A DNA stretch of 64,000 nucleotides from Blastobasis lacticolella (Eukaryota > Arthropoda > Insecta > Lepidoptera > Blastobasidae): positions 11,957,545 to 12,021,544 of the forward strand of contig LR990042.1 in the NCBI GenBank assembly GCA_905147135.1. Direction: 5' to 3'. Positions 46,961 through 59,077 of the stretch are shown piece by piece. The translations under genes and the position numbers were made by a program. Under the pieces are notes generated by a model. It worked only from the letters and a program-made list of their open reading frames with translations. It was not told the origin of the DNA and did no database searches. Each line of letters opens with the position of its first letter. Position 1 is the first letter of the stretch.

Positions 46961-47400
46961 TGCGCCCCGTCCGCTTCAGTCAACTAAGTGTCGCCCGCGC
47001 GGCGAAGTCAATGAGGCGGCAACGATTCGACCCGCATTGAGCAAAGGTTGCGCACGCCTGGTTTACAAGCGAGGCGCTTTATGAAATTTCCGAAATCCCC
47101 GTTTAATTGGGCGCCTGTGTCGCCACAAATTAATTAAAAGCGCTGCGGGATTTTATTAACTTATTGCAATTATATTTAAACGGGGCGATTACGGGGCGGG
47201 CGGGGCCGCGGCCGCGGCAGCAACGGCGTCGCCGGAGAGCCCGCGCCGCCTCGGAATTTGATCAAACTCCGTGTAATCGGGGACAAATAAATCTCGCCAT
47301 TAAAATTAACGGCGACCTCGGCAGCCCGCTTCCGACCTCTCCAGTAGATTTATAATGCGCCTTTCAAAATGCCCCGCGATTACATTAGCCCCGAGGACAG
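46960..47400. promoter_or_regulatory. GC-rich island with homeodomain-like cores
   Basis: A run of CpG-rich DNA (peak 47190-47255) is framed by ACAAATTAATTAAAAGCG, GATTTTATTAACTTATTGCAATTA and CGCCATTAAAATTAACGGC. This mix of TAATTA/TTTATTA cores with GC-rich sequence is typical of insect developmental enhancers; the call is inference. Confidence 0.3.
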
Positions 47401-50400
47401 ATATTAGTGAAATCGTTACGGATACTCATAGAAGGAGAATTAATTGTTTAGCAGACACGGCTTCGTACGAATTGTGTCTTTAGCCAATTAAGGGAAGCTT
47501 TCTGGGGAGAGTCGGCGCCGCGCGCTACTGACGGGCGAGTTTTGCGAAACAGATTGGCGTAGGTGAGGTGAGGGCCCGGCGACCGCTACAGGCCGCCACA
47601 TTGACAAACGACTAGGGCCACTTCATTAATTGCGGGCCAGTCGGCCGCGCGACCGCCTCTAAATAATTCACATACGACTGCCCTCACACGCCGCAATCTA
47701 CAGCGGACATGGAGAAAATTACGACCTTGTTCGTTTGACGACTTTATACGGCCTAATTAATTTGGATGTTTTTTGTTTCAATTTAAGCTACAATGAGGCG
47801 AGGTCTATAAGTGCCCTCATCTGCATTTTATGGGCATCATCGATTCGACCCTTCATTTGTTTGCTCGCCCTGCTCTTACCGTTTGTGAGTTTAGGGAAAA
47901 GCTGACCAAGATAAAATATCTGCAAAGTATTTTTTTTCAAATTATGGCCAGGTCAAAATTTCAAATGGTGTACGATTTTAATGCCATATGTGCGAGTACA
48001 TCTTATAAAAATTGCCTATGTTTCGTTACACGACGATTTATATGTTCCTACTTAAAGCCTCTTCCATGCTAGTGAAAAGGGTTTGTATTTTTTCCACCCC
48101 ACACGGACCCGCTGGCTGCGGCTAACCCATCGATATAGTTGTGTTGAGTGAATCCATTAATTGTGGTCTCGTCTGTCGGCGTGCAGCTTGTTAATCATTA
48201 ACCGTACTGGGGCTCTATTTCCGGAACGAAGTTTATGCTCTTTGGCCCCAGTTAGCATTTAAGTACGTGTAAATTGGTAATGGTGGGTTCAAGTGATTTA
48301 CCGTTCCATGCCACACAAACACAACACTCCATCAAGAGAAATGCTTCTTAGCGTTAAAAGATTAGAACGACTTTTATGAATACGTAATATTGTAATCAGA
48401 GACGCCGAATGGCTATTGAGCAATATCGAGAGTCTCGACGAGCAAAAACCAGCTGTGGGTCCTTTCGGCGAGCTCGTAACTTGAACCGTTACGCAATTCG
48501 GCGCCGGCCTAATTGATTCCTCGCCCTCCGGAGCAGACGGGCGCGCATTACCGAGCACAGGTGCCGCCCGCGACGCGCCTCCCGCGCCGCCGACACCGGC
48601 CGCTCCACCTTTAATTGTATATCGGAAATTCTTTTCGTGACGTGACTCGATTAGTAATAAAGTTAGAACACGATGCTCTTCAACGGAAATGGCTTAATTT
48701 TCACCGATCCCCCAAGTACGGCCCCGCGCAGGCCGCGGTGGGCCTTCCCCTACTCGGAAAAATCGTGTGTAAAACGAGCGAGACTCGCGCGGTGAAATAT
48801 CGCAACTCGATTTGTATGCACGTTCAACATTAAGTAATTTATCTAAGAGTATTTTTGTCGACGGGCAGATACGACTTGCAGACTTCTTTGAATCTCAACG
48901 TGTCTCCCGTCCCTCAATTACATTAAAAGCTTAATTAGGAATATTAGCAAAGTCCTCGTTCGCTTCCATACTCTTTAGCAGTCGGTTTCTGTGAATTTTC
49001 TCGAGTTTGTTCGAGGAGTCTTCGCCGCCGGCTAAAGTTCTGAGATGGTTAGGCGAAATGTGGCTCGCAATTAGTGTAATGGAAGTAACCCTCCTGGGCG
49101 AAATTAACGCCATTCGTCCATAGCGAGCGTAAGGGCGCACTCGGCACAATTAAGTTGTGGAGTGGAGAGAAATTGCAACAAGTGCAACGGGCCTCGTCCA
49201 CGGTCCATTTAACCCACTCAGCCGGCGGCCGTTCCAAACCTCGCCGACTCGCCCCCACATAAGCTACGTGTTGTACACTCCATTGCTTGCGCCTTGAACA
49301 CTTTGCCGTCGAGAAAAACGGACGCCGATCGAATCTCCATTTTAGCTCCGTGTTGATAAGCACGCCGCGTTGCTGGCACTGCTAGTTGTTAATTGAAACT
49401 TGCCTAGCGCCAGTCCTGTATATTGTTTTCCTCAGCGCTTGGATTTTTTCCACGAATTTCGTCTTTTCATAAGTATCTCTTTAACGAGTCGTCGTCGCCG
49501 TTTGCTTATATCGGGCTTCTTTTCGAATCTCTACAATGAGGCGGGGATGCACAATTGGGTTCCCCGCTTTTTTTTCTTTACTTTCTTTCGTCTGTAGGTA
49601 CTTTTCCTGCTTTGGAGAAATCTTCGCTCGGAGGTGGCTGGGCTTTTAATGTCGCCTCGTACATTAACGCGAAACTCAGACATTTACTCTTATCACTTCG
49701 TTCAATTTCGTATTTGTTTTTTTATTTAACAGGAAATAAACCGCTATCTACCCCCATGTCAATAATTCTAAATAATTATGAGGTTAAAACATGAGGATTG
49801 AACACTTGTTTCTGATACTTTGCCTTATATATCTTACCGGTTGATCCTTGATTCTGTTGTTGAAAATCGCATTAAAACCCGTTACGTAGTTTAAAAGTTC
49901 AAAGCGAAAAGCGACTTTGCTTTATACTATGTATAAATCTGAGCGCAAATTTATTAATAAGAGAAGACTCACCTATTTTATAAAAAAAAACTTCAATTAA
50001 AGAATATTTATTTCTTAACATGTAACGTTATCCTGGTATCCTACCTTTTAGACCACTAAACACCTTATAACGAACGAGTACTTAGATACTTATTCAACTA
50101 AAACTGACATATCAACCATAATAGCGAAAATGTAATAAAAACAGTTCGATACTCGCTGATACTCTGTTAATATGTAATGAGGATATATCTGACGAGATGT
50201 CATTTCTGTTTCCTTTACAAACAATTTACCTAATGTCTGTAATGCTCCATCACTTTAACTTTCTATCTTCTCGCAGACATACCATATATTTAGACGCGTA
50301 TGAATTCTTTTATTTTTCCTGGCGATTGCGCAAGTCGAAAGCGACTTTGTGTAGTCGGCTGCAGGGTTGAATTCCGCTACGGTGTGCCAGGAACTTGTTG

Positions 50401-51695
50401 CTGGCCCCTCGAACAGCCGCACCGGATCAAGCTGTCTTCTCGAACTAGCGCTCTTCCTCCCCATTTTCGGGGAAAACAAGGGAAAAGTGTTTTCGGGACG
50501 ACAATATCGCTATCTGTTCGCGAGCACATAATTTGTCGTGCGAGACTTGATGCGGACACCCTCGATTTGCGTCGCCCTTTGATCTGATATAGTTGCTACA
50601 CCATCGTAATGTGTACATGACGTTTATTGTTCCTGTAAGCATATTCGGAGCGAGTACGTGCCTTTTCATCTTTTGCCGCCGTAGCGATTTGCGCAGTAAG
50701 CTACAGACTGGCTCGCTGTAAATCCATCGAAAAGTACCCGATTGTTCTTGAGAAGTGAAATGCAGCTGCTGCTGTTTTCTTCGTTGGTTTAACAGATCAA
50801 TCACCGGCTGACGTGTCTGATATAATTATCGTTAAAGTAGGTTAGATTTACAAATTGTACTTTCTGTACCTAAAGGTCTATGAATCATTATGTTTACTTA
50901 CGTATCTAAATATTTTATTTTATCTGATTTCTATATAACTATCAGCAGCCATGTTGTTCAGTCCCGGACATAGAATCGCTGGGCTGTTCGCTAATACAGA
51001 AATGTCTAACGACCCGAGAGATACTACCAACAACGACCCCCTTGTTTCCCCGTAGTTTTTGCCGTGTGATATGATATTAATTATTACAATTTCAATTAAA
51101 TAATATAATCGAAAATGATAAAAGCCTTTTAGATTGGGCTTAACATATTAATAAATTGAACTTTATTCCATAAAGTACAATGTAGAAATATAATGACTTA
51201 CAAATCCTATTACCATTCAATACTAAACTTGAATGCTTGAATCTGAAAATCCTGCCATTATTCTATTATTGTTATATTAAAACACACCCATTATTTGGGC
51301 CCGTCTATTTATTTATGTATTTCTTTCGCAGTTTGCACCAGTTACATACACTTACAAATTGTCCTAAACACAAAAAAAAAATTTAAGGAAATATTTTTTA
51401 AGAGTACCTACAGTCGAGAAAATACAGGACTATAAGCAAAACGACGCTTTTTGCATAGATTTAGATTTATACAGTCCCTGTATCCTATACAGAAAGAAAT
51501 CCTAAATATCTAGAAATAAATTTTCGGTGGATCAAAGGGTCCAGTCCTATAGCATAATAAATTATAACACTGTGTTGTTTTCACTGAAAAAGAAACTGGT
51601 TAAGAAAGAAGGGTATAACTATAACAGTTTTCTTAAGATTTGGCTTCTAAATTACCTACGCCAAAGTTAACTACCAACTTGAAAACCTCATCCAA
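47401..51695. other. Gene-free stretch with several GC islands
   Basis: Islands at 47500-47720, 48460-48780, 49010-49260 and 50340-50560. Each is open in several frames on both strands (for example 49049-49363 -, 50300-50587 + and 50445-50804 -), which argues against any one being coding. 50820-51690 is AT-rich with no repeat recognised. Confidence 0.4.
48460..48780. promoter_or_regulatory. GC-rich island, candidate regulatory
   Basis: Two GC peaks (48500-48605 and 48710-48790) carry AATTCGGCGCCGGCCTAATTG-type sequence. No repeat and no convincing exon. Listed for conservation testing. Confidence 0.22.
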
Positions 51696-51758
51696 GTGGT
51701 AAATAAATGGTAAATGTAAATAATGGTAATGGTAATAATAGTAATGGTGGTGGTGGTA
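51696..51758. repeat. Simple repeat, (GGTAAT/GGTAAA)-like then (GGT)n
   Basis: Degenerate GGTAAA and GGTAAT units run into GGTGGTGGTGGT. Slippage-type repeat. Confidence 0.75.
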
Positions 51759-52270
51759 AATCTTAGCTCAAGCCAGTGTCCGCGCTAGTACTAGGAAAGC
51801 GCTTTCAGATTTTACGGTAACGCTTTCCAACCAGAATTCTTAATTTCGAAATTTGTGGTGCATTGGCTTGATACGTGCGGCGACTACGATCTGACCTGCA
51901 CACAACCTGTTAGGGAGAAGCCACTTCGCCAAAGCCTCGTGCGTCTATCAGCATAAGAGGGACAGCGTCCAGGTGAAGTTGGTATAGACACAGAAGATGA
52001 TGGTAGCGTCCTATAATCGCCCCTACCTACCAATGTGTGAACATTAGGTATGGAAAATATTCCAGCGCATAAAATAAAATGTTAGGCATTATAGCTTATA
52101 GTTGTTAGCATTTTTCTCGTCGTTTATCATAAGTAGGTAATAGCTGTAAACTAGTGGTTTACTTTAAAGTAAAAATTGAATCGTTAGATGCTTCGTAAAC
52201 GCAGCGCTTATTATAAAATCTGAGCAGAAATAAACAAAAACTATATCACAATGTATTGCTTACACCAACT

Positions 52271-52531
52271 CTATAGTTTATGAAACATCAAGCCTATACG
52301 TTCAGTTATGAGTGGGTTGTTCGCATTGTCGTCTCGGGGAATATTGCTCCTTGCAGCATAAAAAGGATAACATTTTATTCGGTCTTTATACGTACTGTTA
52401 TGGACCGTAAAACTTTCATATCTATTAACCTGCTCGAATCTAATGTTTGCTTTACTATGTTTGTGTAGGTAAACGAGAACCTCGTAAATGTCATCATAAT
52501 GTCCTGGAATCGAATCTCGTGCCAATATCAT
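52271..52531 (-). CDS. Uncharacterised ORF, 86 codons from ATG (doubtful)
   Basis: The open frame runs to 52615 (114 codons from GTG) and ends with TAG at 52271-52273. The same frame continues upstream to 52903 after a single TAG at 52622-52624. The peptide is mixed polar with many Tyr/Asp (MILARDSIPGHYDDIYEV start) and looks more protein-like than other ORFs here. However, I recognise no domain and see no clear splice acceptor; the upstream part overlaps a decayed LINE tail. It may be a decayed gene, a TE remnant or chance. Confidence 0.2.
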   Translation of the reverse strand: MILARDSIPGHYDDIYEVLVYLHKHSKANIRFEQVNRYESFTVHNSTYKDRIKCYPFYAARSNIPRDDNANNPLITERIGLMFHKL

Positions 52532-52865
52532 GGAAACAAAATCGTCATAGTAAGTAGTATCTAATTGGCATGCGTGATATCTGATTATAGCACCAACACT
52601 TTCAACAGGCACCAAAAGAGGCTACCTGCGGCGCCGTGAGGCCGCCAAAAGCTTTAAGCCGTTTCTTTGTCTCAGGCTAATACGTGCGGCGTCTAAGCGA
52701 CCACTCGACCGGCCAAGTCTTTCAAACGATACTGTGCATTTCCTAATGGAGATACAGTTTACAATAATGAGACGGTGAAAGCAGACGGCCACTGCGCTGC
52801 CGACCGCAGATTGAGCCTTCCGTCTGGCGTAGACATGAAAATCGACAGCGGTGTTTCGTAGTATT

Positions 52866-52975
52866 AAAAACACTACGATCTCCAAGGTATTTCCATTAGC
52901 CATTATAACCCTTCACTAATATGCAGGTAGCTAAAATTCAATAATGGATTGTTACGGACTATTGATGTAAGATGA
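52866..52975 (+). mobile_element. LINE 3' tail, decayed
   Basis: CACTACGATCTCCAA, ATTATAACCCTTCACTAAT and AATGGATTGTTACGGACTATTGATGTAAGATGA follow the order of the 3' tail at 4408-4508 (-), including the CAGTGGA...TTACGG.TGATG ending. Heavily mutated. Confidence 0.45.
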
Positions 52976-53617
52976 GGCTCGTATAACTAGTATGCCGGTA
53001 GTAATATGATCAGGCCATGCACCTTGGCACCATGAAACAGCCCAAGGAAAGGACCAACTACCTACTACGCTGCCTTCAGTAGTTTTAATCCCAGTCATAA
53101 TACTGCTTCGAATTAACGATCCTCCTGTGAAATCTCTTATAAGACCATAGACTATCTAAAAATGTTTAACTTTTAGTATTAGTATAGTTATGGATCATTA
53201 CATTTTACCAATTACATTTTCGAAAACGTAAAATAACTTTTTAACAGTATGCAACACTTTTCTTTTTTAAATTCTTGTCTGCCGCCCGGGCGCGGCGAAA
53301 TGTAGGCTGAATACCTAAATATGTCATTATCAAATTCAAAATTTAGCTTCAAAATTCGAATTTTTCTGTTTATGCTTCTGATTGTATGGAATTATTTTCC
53401 CGCTAGCAGAATATTTTTTCTAATTATTGTAATTTGTGTTTGTAAATGTCTTTTTTATTAGTAAATAGATAAATGTGAAAATAGTGAAGTGAATATCCCG
53501 CCGGTTGATATTTTCGATGCGAAGGTACCTACAACAGAACTGACTCGCAGCTTACTTCCAGCAAAGTTGAGAAAATTATAGGTTCGTTTTATATGAAAAT
53601 ATGAATGTAGATAAAAT
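52976..53617. other. Gene-free AT-rich stretch
   Basis: Only a CGCCCGGGCGCGGCG patch at 53283-53297 stands out. No exon or other repeat. Confidence 0.45.
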
Positions 53618-53725
53618 AGTGTATGCAACGGTATTAAAACATTCGTGTCAAACGATGGTCATCATAACATACAGAATAGGCACTCATGTTTTAATACCCC
53701 CTTTTAAATGCGAGTTGCATACACT
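53618..53725. repeat. Inverted repeat (foldback) with asymmetric arm
   Basis: AGTGTATGCAAC GGTATTAAAACAT (53618-53642) pairs with ATGTTTTAATACC (53686-53698) and GTTGCATACACT (53714-53725). The right arm carries a 15-base insertion between its two parts. Total 108 bp, no ORF. Resembles a decayed MITE or foldback element. Confidence 0.65.
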
Positions 53726-54185
53726 ACCAGTTTGTACCTTTTTTAATATTCACTGAGTCACATTCACCTCAGTGAATTTGTTGCGGCTTATGTAGAAAAA
53801 ATATATAAGTACGTACAATGGTTACTGTCAAATAGAAACAAACCTTTCTCTCACACCGTTAATATACAGAACCCGTTACGTACCTAATTTCATAATTCCA
53901 CTGCCGCGCGGTAAACTCTTATTAATTTGGTTCACGTGAAATAATCACCCGAGCAGCGACGATCCTTGAAATTATTTATGTGGCAACCGCGGCCCTGTGT
54001 GGTTAAGCGCAATTAATTTACACCACCCAGACATTTTAAATAATATTTTTTATTTACAAATACTACCCTTTGATTCTCGGGCAAACACGTGTAGGTACAT
54101 ATAATTATTATTATACTTAGGTTTGTGTTAATTCTATTATTCTATGTTATACGACTTTTTAAAAGTAGAATTCACATCCTAACCT

Positions 54186-54315
54186 AGGATAAAGCAAAGT
54201 CGTTTTCCGCCGTCTGCCCATATGTAGGTATCTATGTTTACAACGCAACGAATTTTAATGTGGTTTTCAACAATAGATTGAGTGATTCAAGAGAAAGGTT
54301 TATAAGCAAGAAAAA
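54186..54315 (+). repeat. Interspersed repeat E, copy 2
   Basis: AAAGCAAAGTCGTTTTCCGC, CGTCTGCCCATATGTAGG, CAACGCAACGAATTTTAATG, AGATTGAGTGATTCAAGAG and TTTATAAGCAAG run in order. It is the more complete of the two copies; 14281-14390 lacks the middle. Confidence 0.6.
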
Positions 54316-57194
54316 AGGGTAGCCACTGGTAATAGGTACATGTTAATATAGTTAATATTAAACGTTATTGATGTTATTATTAATTAAAGATAAATTTTAT
54401 CAAACTTTGTTCTCTCATGATCCAAAGTTATCGCAGCTGGCGATCTCCCGGTTATCCTGTGGCATCCGCTCTTCAGATTTAAAAGTGATTACAGTATTTT
54501 CTACTCAGTAGCTTGAACTTTTGCCGTGAAGAGAAATCTTTTAAGATCTGTTGCAAGAAGAAAGTGGCAAAAAATGTAATTGTAATAATCTAAATCGAAC
54601 AATTTAGCTGAGCAAAAAGTTTTGTACGCTGTGTCTATCTATAGCCGTTGAAATGACATTGTGATGCTATTCGTAAGTATCGCTCTAAATCTCAAAGGGA
54701 ATAGAGTAGAGCGCTGAATAGAGCTGAAAATTCAGTGAGTGAGCTTTTATAAAGTACCAGGGAGCGAGCTTAACCCGCGGTGACCGGGGCACGCGCGTTT
54801 ATCCGCGCAATCATGCCTTCGTGACACCAGCCGGCAGCGGCAACCGGTGCTTTTTGTCCCGCCCGCCGCCCGCAGCTCCCGCGGACAATCTGATCGACCA
54901 ACTTTGCCCGCACTGAGTTATAGCCGTACAACTTCCTCACCCGGCTATTGCCATGTCGCCGCCAACTTCGGGCGCAACGTGTCTTTATCTATACAACTCT
55001 CATAAACGATCCCGACAAATGAGACGAAACATCATTGAAAAAATAATACATAATTTGTTCACTTCATACACCACTTGGGACGCCCGCAGCGAAACTAAGC
55101 ATACTCCAAAAGAAAATACAAAAACTTTTCCAATTACCCATTCAACAAGTTCGAAAAGAAAACCGCCACTTTTTGAACAAACGCCCCTATGAAAAGAAAT
55201 CACCGAATAGGTGAGCTCATGTAAACTCACAAGTAAACATTTGCGTATGTAAACTGGAATTATTCACGAAAAAAACTTTTAATGGCGTCCCCAGAGTTGC
55301 CGTCAAACATTTATCAACAAAAGAACGAACGTCCCGCAGGCGATGGAACTTGAAATGTATGGAAATTACCCAGTCACGAGCGGGAGAACAATTCACTAAC
55401 GTCGGCATAGGCAAATGTTTTTGTTGCAGCTTGTTTCGGTGTGTAACTTGTTCGGATTTGAGTTACAACTGTGCGAGCATTATGCTAGAATGTGTCGAGG
55501 GCGGCGCGCAGCGGTGGTGGCGCAAGAACCGTCAAGGTTGGCCGACAGTTGAAAAGTGGAGCGCGGAAAGCGCTTCGCGAGTCTGCAAGTGATTCATCAG
55601 ATGTTCGCCGCTGCGCGAGCGTAGCCCTCGTTGGGCGCCAAATAACTCGGAACGGAATAATGAACCGCTTCAGATTCTTCGCCAAACAATCCCTGTCATT
55701 TGTCGACTGCATAGAAAAGATTAAAATTTCAGAAATTTCCTCTCAGACGGTAAACAATTCGCAAGATAATTTTTGCATCCTTTGTTTACATTCGCATTCG
55801 AACACGTATAATGAATACGTTACGTGTTAAACTGCCCAAAACCGCCTTGTAAATGTTAGCTTAGCATCTCCCTAATTTCAAAGATTAACCAAAAAGGTAG
55901 ATTGAATAAATACGTTCCGAATGGACACCATTTCATTTGCATTTCAATCAGAGCGATATAGCCGGTGGAAAGGAAAATCCGCTCCGTCGCCTCACTTAAA
56001 GCTTTTGAAATATTCCTATAACTTCTGATTCAACGAAAAAAAAGCCTATTTGAATTGGAAAGATCAAAGCGTAAAAATTTATCGTTACAAAAAAAACGCG
56101 TGACGGGGACGTCCAAAAAGACGTCAGGCACTTATTATTTTAACAGAGCGAGTGTCTCGTCTCCTCTCTCATTCTATTTGTCTTTTCGATTGTTCCGGTG
56201 CATGGACTCCTCCATTACTCGGCACTGAAAGGAAAGTTTTGTATTCAATTTGGTATTATAATTCCCATTTGAAGTCGCCACGCACCATCGCGCCGGCATC
56301 AGCTATGTAAATGGGCGTTTCCGAGACTTAGTCGCATTTTCGCAAAAAAAGTTGGACAAAATTTTCTCGTTGGCAATTCTTACCTGGATTCGCGATGTTT
56401 CTTAACCATCTCGTCTGGTTTACAAGTTTCGAGTGCTGTATTAAACATGCTTCTCTCGGTCTGTATCTCGAAATGGTCTCCCATGATGAGTACGTTCGCC
56501 GGACGCCATAAGTTGCACATTTATTTACGTGTATAAACACTTCGCCCTCGGCGAGTTCTTCAGTTTGTGTAAATATTTCCGTGCGCTTACCTGATGTGAA
56601 TTTTTATTCAGCCGTACGAGCGCCGCTCCGGCGGGAGACAAGGAAACATTTCAGAGTTTCTCTTCAATTTAAAATGGAAACTTATCCCTCGACTGCCATA
56701 AAGTCTGCATTTTCCATAGAAATCCACGTAGCTAGGCGGGTTCGATCCTAACCGGTGTCCACGCGGAATCCTCCTGGATTTGCCGCGCGCTCATTGGCTG
56801 AACGGGGCCGCCGAGACCCGCTGCATCTTCCTCCTGCGCCGCGACAGCTTTTATTTTACGACGATGTTTTCCGCGACCGTTTCGCAGATACTAAAATAAT
56901 AAGAGTTTTACGTCGCCACGTATTATGTAGCTTTTATGGTCCCGGAGCTCGGCTTGAGCGCTGTTACAGTGGCTTATGAGGGCTCTTGTGACGAAATAAT
57001 TAACCTGCCGCCGCTCGTATTAGACTCCGCTCCTGCTAGCATTGACTGCCTGCACGCTTCACGTTTTATTGTAAGTACCTTATGTATGCGAATTTTATTT
57101 TACAAATTTTATATATCTTGGTCATAAACAATCGTGGACAGGTATGAACGAGGAAGTATTATTCCCTGCAGTTCTGCATTTTTGCTGCCTATAA
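54316..57194. other. Gene-free stretch with GC islands
   Basis: Island at 54765-54970 and another at 55490-55640. The 112-codon ORF 55492-55830 (+) starts at GTG with a TAG two codons upstream; its ATG portion (from 55660) has no domain. ORFs at 56328-56540 (-) and 56755-56979 (+) are likewise unconvincing. No exon called. Confidence 0.4.
54765..54970. promoter_or_regulatory. GC-rich island, candidate regulatory
   Basis: GGTGACCGGGGCACGCGCG, CCGGCAGCGGCAACCGG and GTCCCGCCCGCCGCCCG stand in AT-rich surroundings. CCCGCCC is an Sp1/KLF-type site. No exon or repeat is recognised. Confidence 0.22.
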
Positions 57195-57290
57195 CCTAAA
57201 TGCATGAATCATAGATGTTATGGGCGACAATTACCGCTTACCATCTGGTGGGTTATCTGCGCGTTTGTGACTACGTAGTATAAAAGTACT
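57195..57290 (+). mobile_element. LINE tail of the TGCTCGTTTGCC type
   Basis: AATCATAGATGTTATGGGCG, CTTACCATCTGGTGGG, TTATCTGCGCGTTTGTGACT and ACGTAGTATAAAAG match the family order, with mutation of the TGCTCG word to TGCGCG. Confidence 0.55.
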
Positions 57291-58678
57291 GTAAATATTG
57301 CTCGGATATACTTGTAATCTGTTTTACGAGATCACCATACGATGTTTTAACACTTTTTGTAGTAAATTATGTAATTAATTACATTTCTTTTTAACAGATT
57401 TAGATAATCAGGTTTAATATCTTACTATACCTAGGTTTATTTAAAGTACACAATTGCACCTGAAATATAGGTGTGCCCGAAAAGAACGTCTATATTCTCG
57501 CCAGAGACAAGGGACCGATAACAGATTACCCGCAAACACGTTTTAAATTCATTTCCCGACCCGCGCACCGATCGCTCCCCGATAAAATGTGGGGACGACC
57601 CGGGAAACGGGGACATATTTACTTTGTCTCCCCGCGGCGCTGCGCGGCCACTTCTCCGGTCAGGTAACGCTCCGAAGTGGCAAAATATTTATCCGGCCCT
57701 GTTACCCGTGCGCCGCGATTTAAGAACATTAGCTCCTCCCAAATCTGAGCTCACTTTTGACTCGACCGTAAAGTGTCGCGCGCCGAATTCCATCCTAAAC
57801 CACTTAATCCGTAGTTCATGAGTCTGGGAACTCGCATAGTTGTTGTAAGCAGACCCGGTCCGAACTAGTTGTCCAGAGCTAAATCTATTAGCGAATCTAG
57901 GACCGTGTTTTGATGCTCGCTTTGTACGTGGCTTTTGATACTTTGACCGGCCGACACACTAGCTTTGTAGTGCAAAGGCTTTGCACCAGCTACTGTGGAC
58001 CTATTGAATCACATTTTTCAGTATTGATTTTAATTTCAGCACACGCGGCAACAGCCTAATCGCTTTTTTCATATTTTTTTTAATTAATACAATTGATAAC
58101 TGTGGCCGCTGTTCTTCGTTTTTTCGTTTGCATACTTAAACTGTGTACAACGCTTCTTGAAAGGAAATTTATAAATAAATGAATTCATAAATATTGAAGT
58201 TGGAATTAATCCATAATGCAATCAGGATGATCCTGTTTTTATAAATCAGAGACAACTTAAAAGAGAAATGTAAAGGAGTGGGGACGAAAAGTATTTAAAT
58301 CGGAGTCCTTTTATTTATCTTTGCGAAGCGCCGCCGGCGGTTAAATATCTGAGGCTCTACTTCGCTCTCCTAGAGACAAATGTAAACACGGCATCGCCTT
58401 TGAAGCTTCTACCTACGTATGCCTTTCATAAAGACTTTTACTCTTTAAACTACCAGTAGAATTGTTTTAGCTTGTTGTCTTACTTTACTTTTGAATAGTT
58501 CAGTAAGTTGACTCGTACTTTGTGGGCGAGCCTTACGGTACAGAAGTTGCGGTATATTATTTTGTTTTGGGTTCTCAGTTAGTTTCTCGATTGGGATAAA
58601 ATAAAATAGTAATTACATTATAATACCTTCTTTGCGTCTATACTGGTTTCTGCCAGGGTTCGCTTTCCGAACAGCGGG
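57291..58678. other. Gene-free stretch
   Basis: ORFs at 57473-57821 (+) lie in a GC-richer part and show no domain. The remainder is AT-rich, with no repeat recognised before the RT remnant. Confidence 0.4.
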
Positions 58679-59077
58679 CTATGTGGATATCAATGAGTAT
58701 ATCTTCTTCACTTTTCCCGGTCTTCGGCATTTCGCATCCGACTCAGCGATGTCAGTCCATCGTTTCTTGGGACGCTCATGGGACCACTTTTCTGATACCT
58801 GCATAAACCTGCTGGTATGCTGACGCAACACGTGACCAAACAAGTGCAGGCGAGCCTCTTTAACCTTATCCGCGATATCCCACACGTCATTTCTGCCACT
58901 ATTGTACTCGTTATGTACTCGGCCGAGTCGCACAACCATGCACATCCATCGCAGCATTGTACGTGTCGTGGGACATTGTAACATGTCCATACCTATATCT
59001 ATACAATGTTCTGATGATTTAGAGTATGTATTCTTTATATTTGAAATGTACTCTTTTAATATAATCTGATCTGGCAT
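58679..59077 (-). pseudogene. Non-LTR retrotransposon ORF2 C-terminal remnant (RTE-like)
   Basis: The 132-codon minus ORF holds, at residues about 41-50, MLRWMCMVVR, then LGRVHNEY (51-58), IADKVKEARLHLFGHVLR (68-85) and RPKKRWTDI (102-110). From family knowledge the order R.LRWM.GV.R.D..RN...I..KL.E.RLRW.GHV.R...GRPK..W.D is the region after the reverse-transcriptase domain in RTE-like and related LINEs. The catalytic RT motifs are upstream and absent. The recognisable part is about 58730-58963; the ends of the ORF look unrelated. The remnant is non-functional. Confidence 0.75.

Noticed and set aside
50255..50804. Overlapping ORFs of 60-119 codons on both strands
   Set aside because: Open frames on both strands at the same place reflect local GC content; no one frame stands out.
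55492..55830. 112-codon + ORF
   Set aside because: It starts at GTG with a TAG two codons upstream. The first part is a GC-rich artefact and the ATG part has no known similarity.
56728..56745. Isolated B-box-like GGGTTCGATCC
   Set aside because: No A box at the right distance and no SINE body or tail around it.
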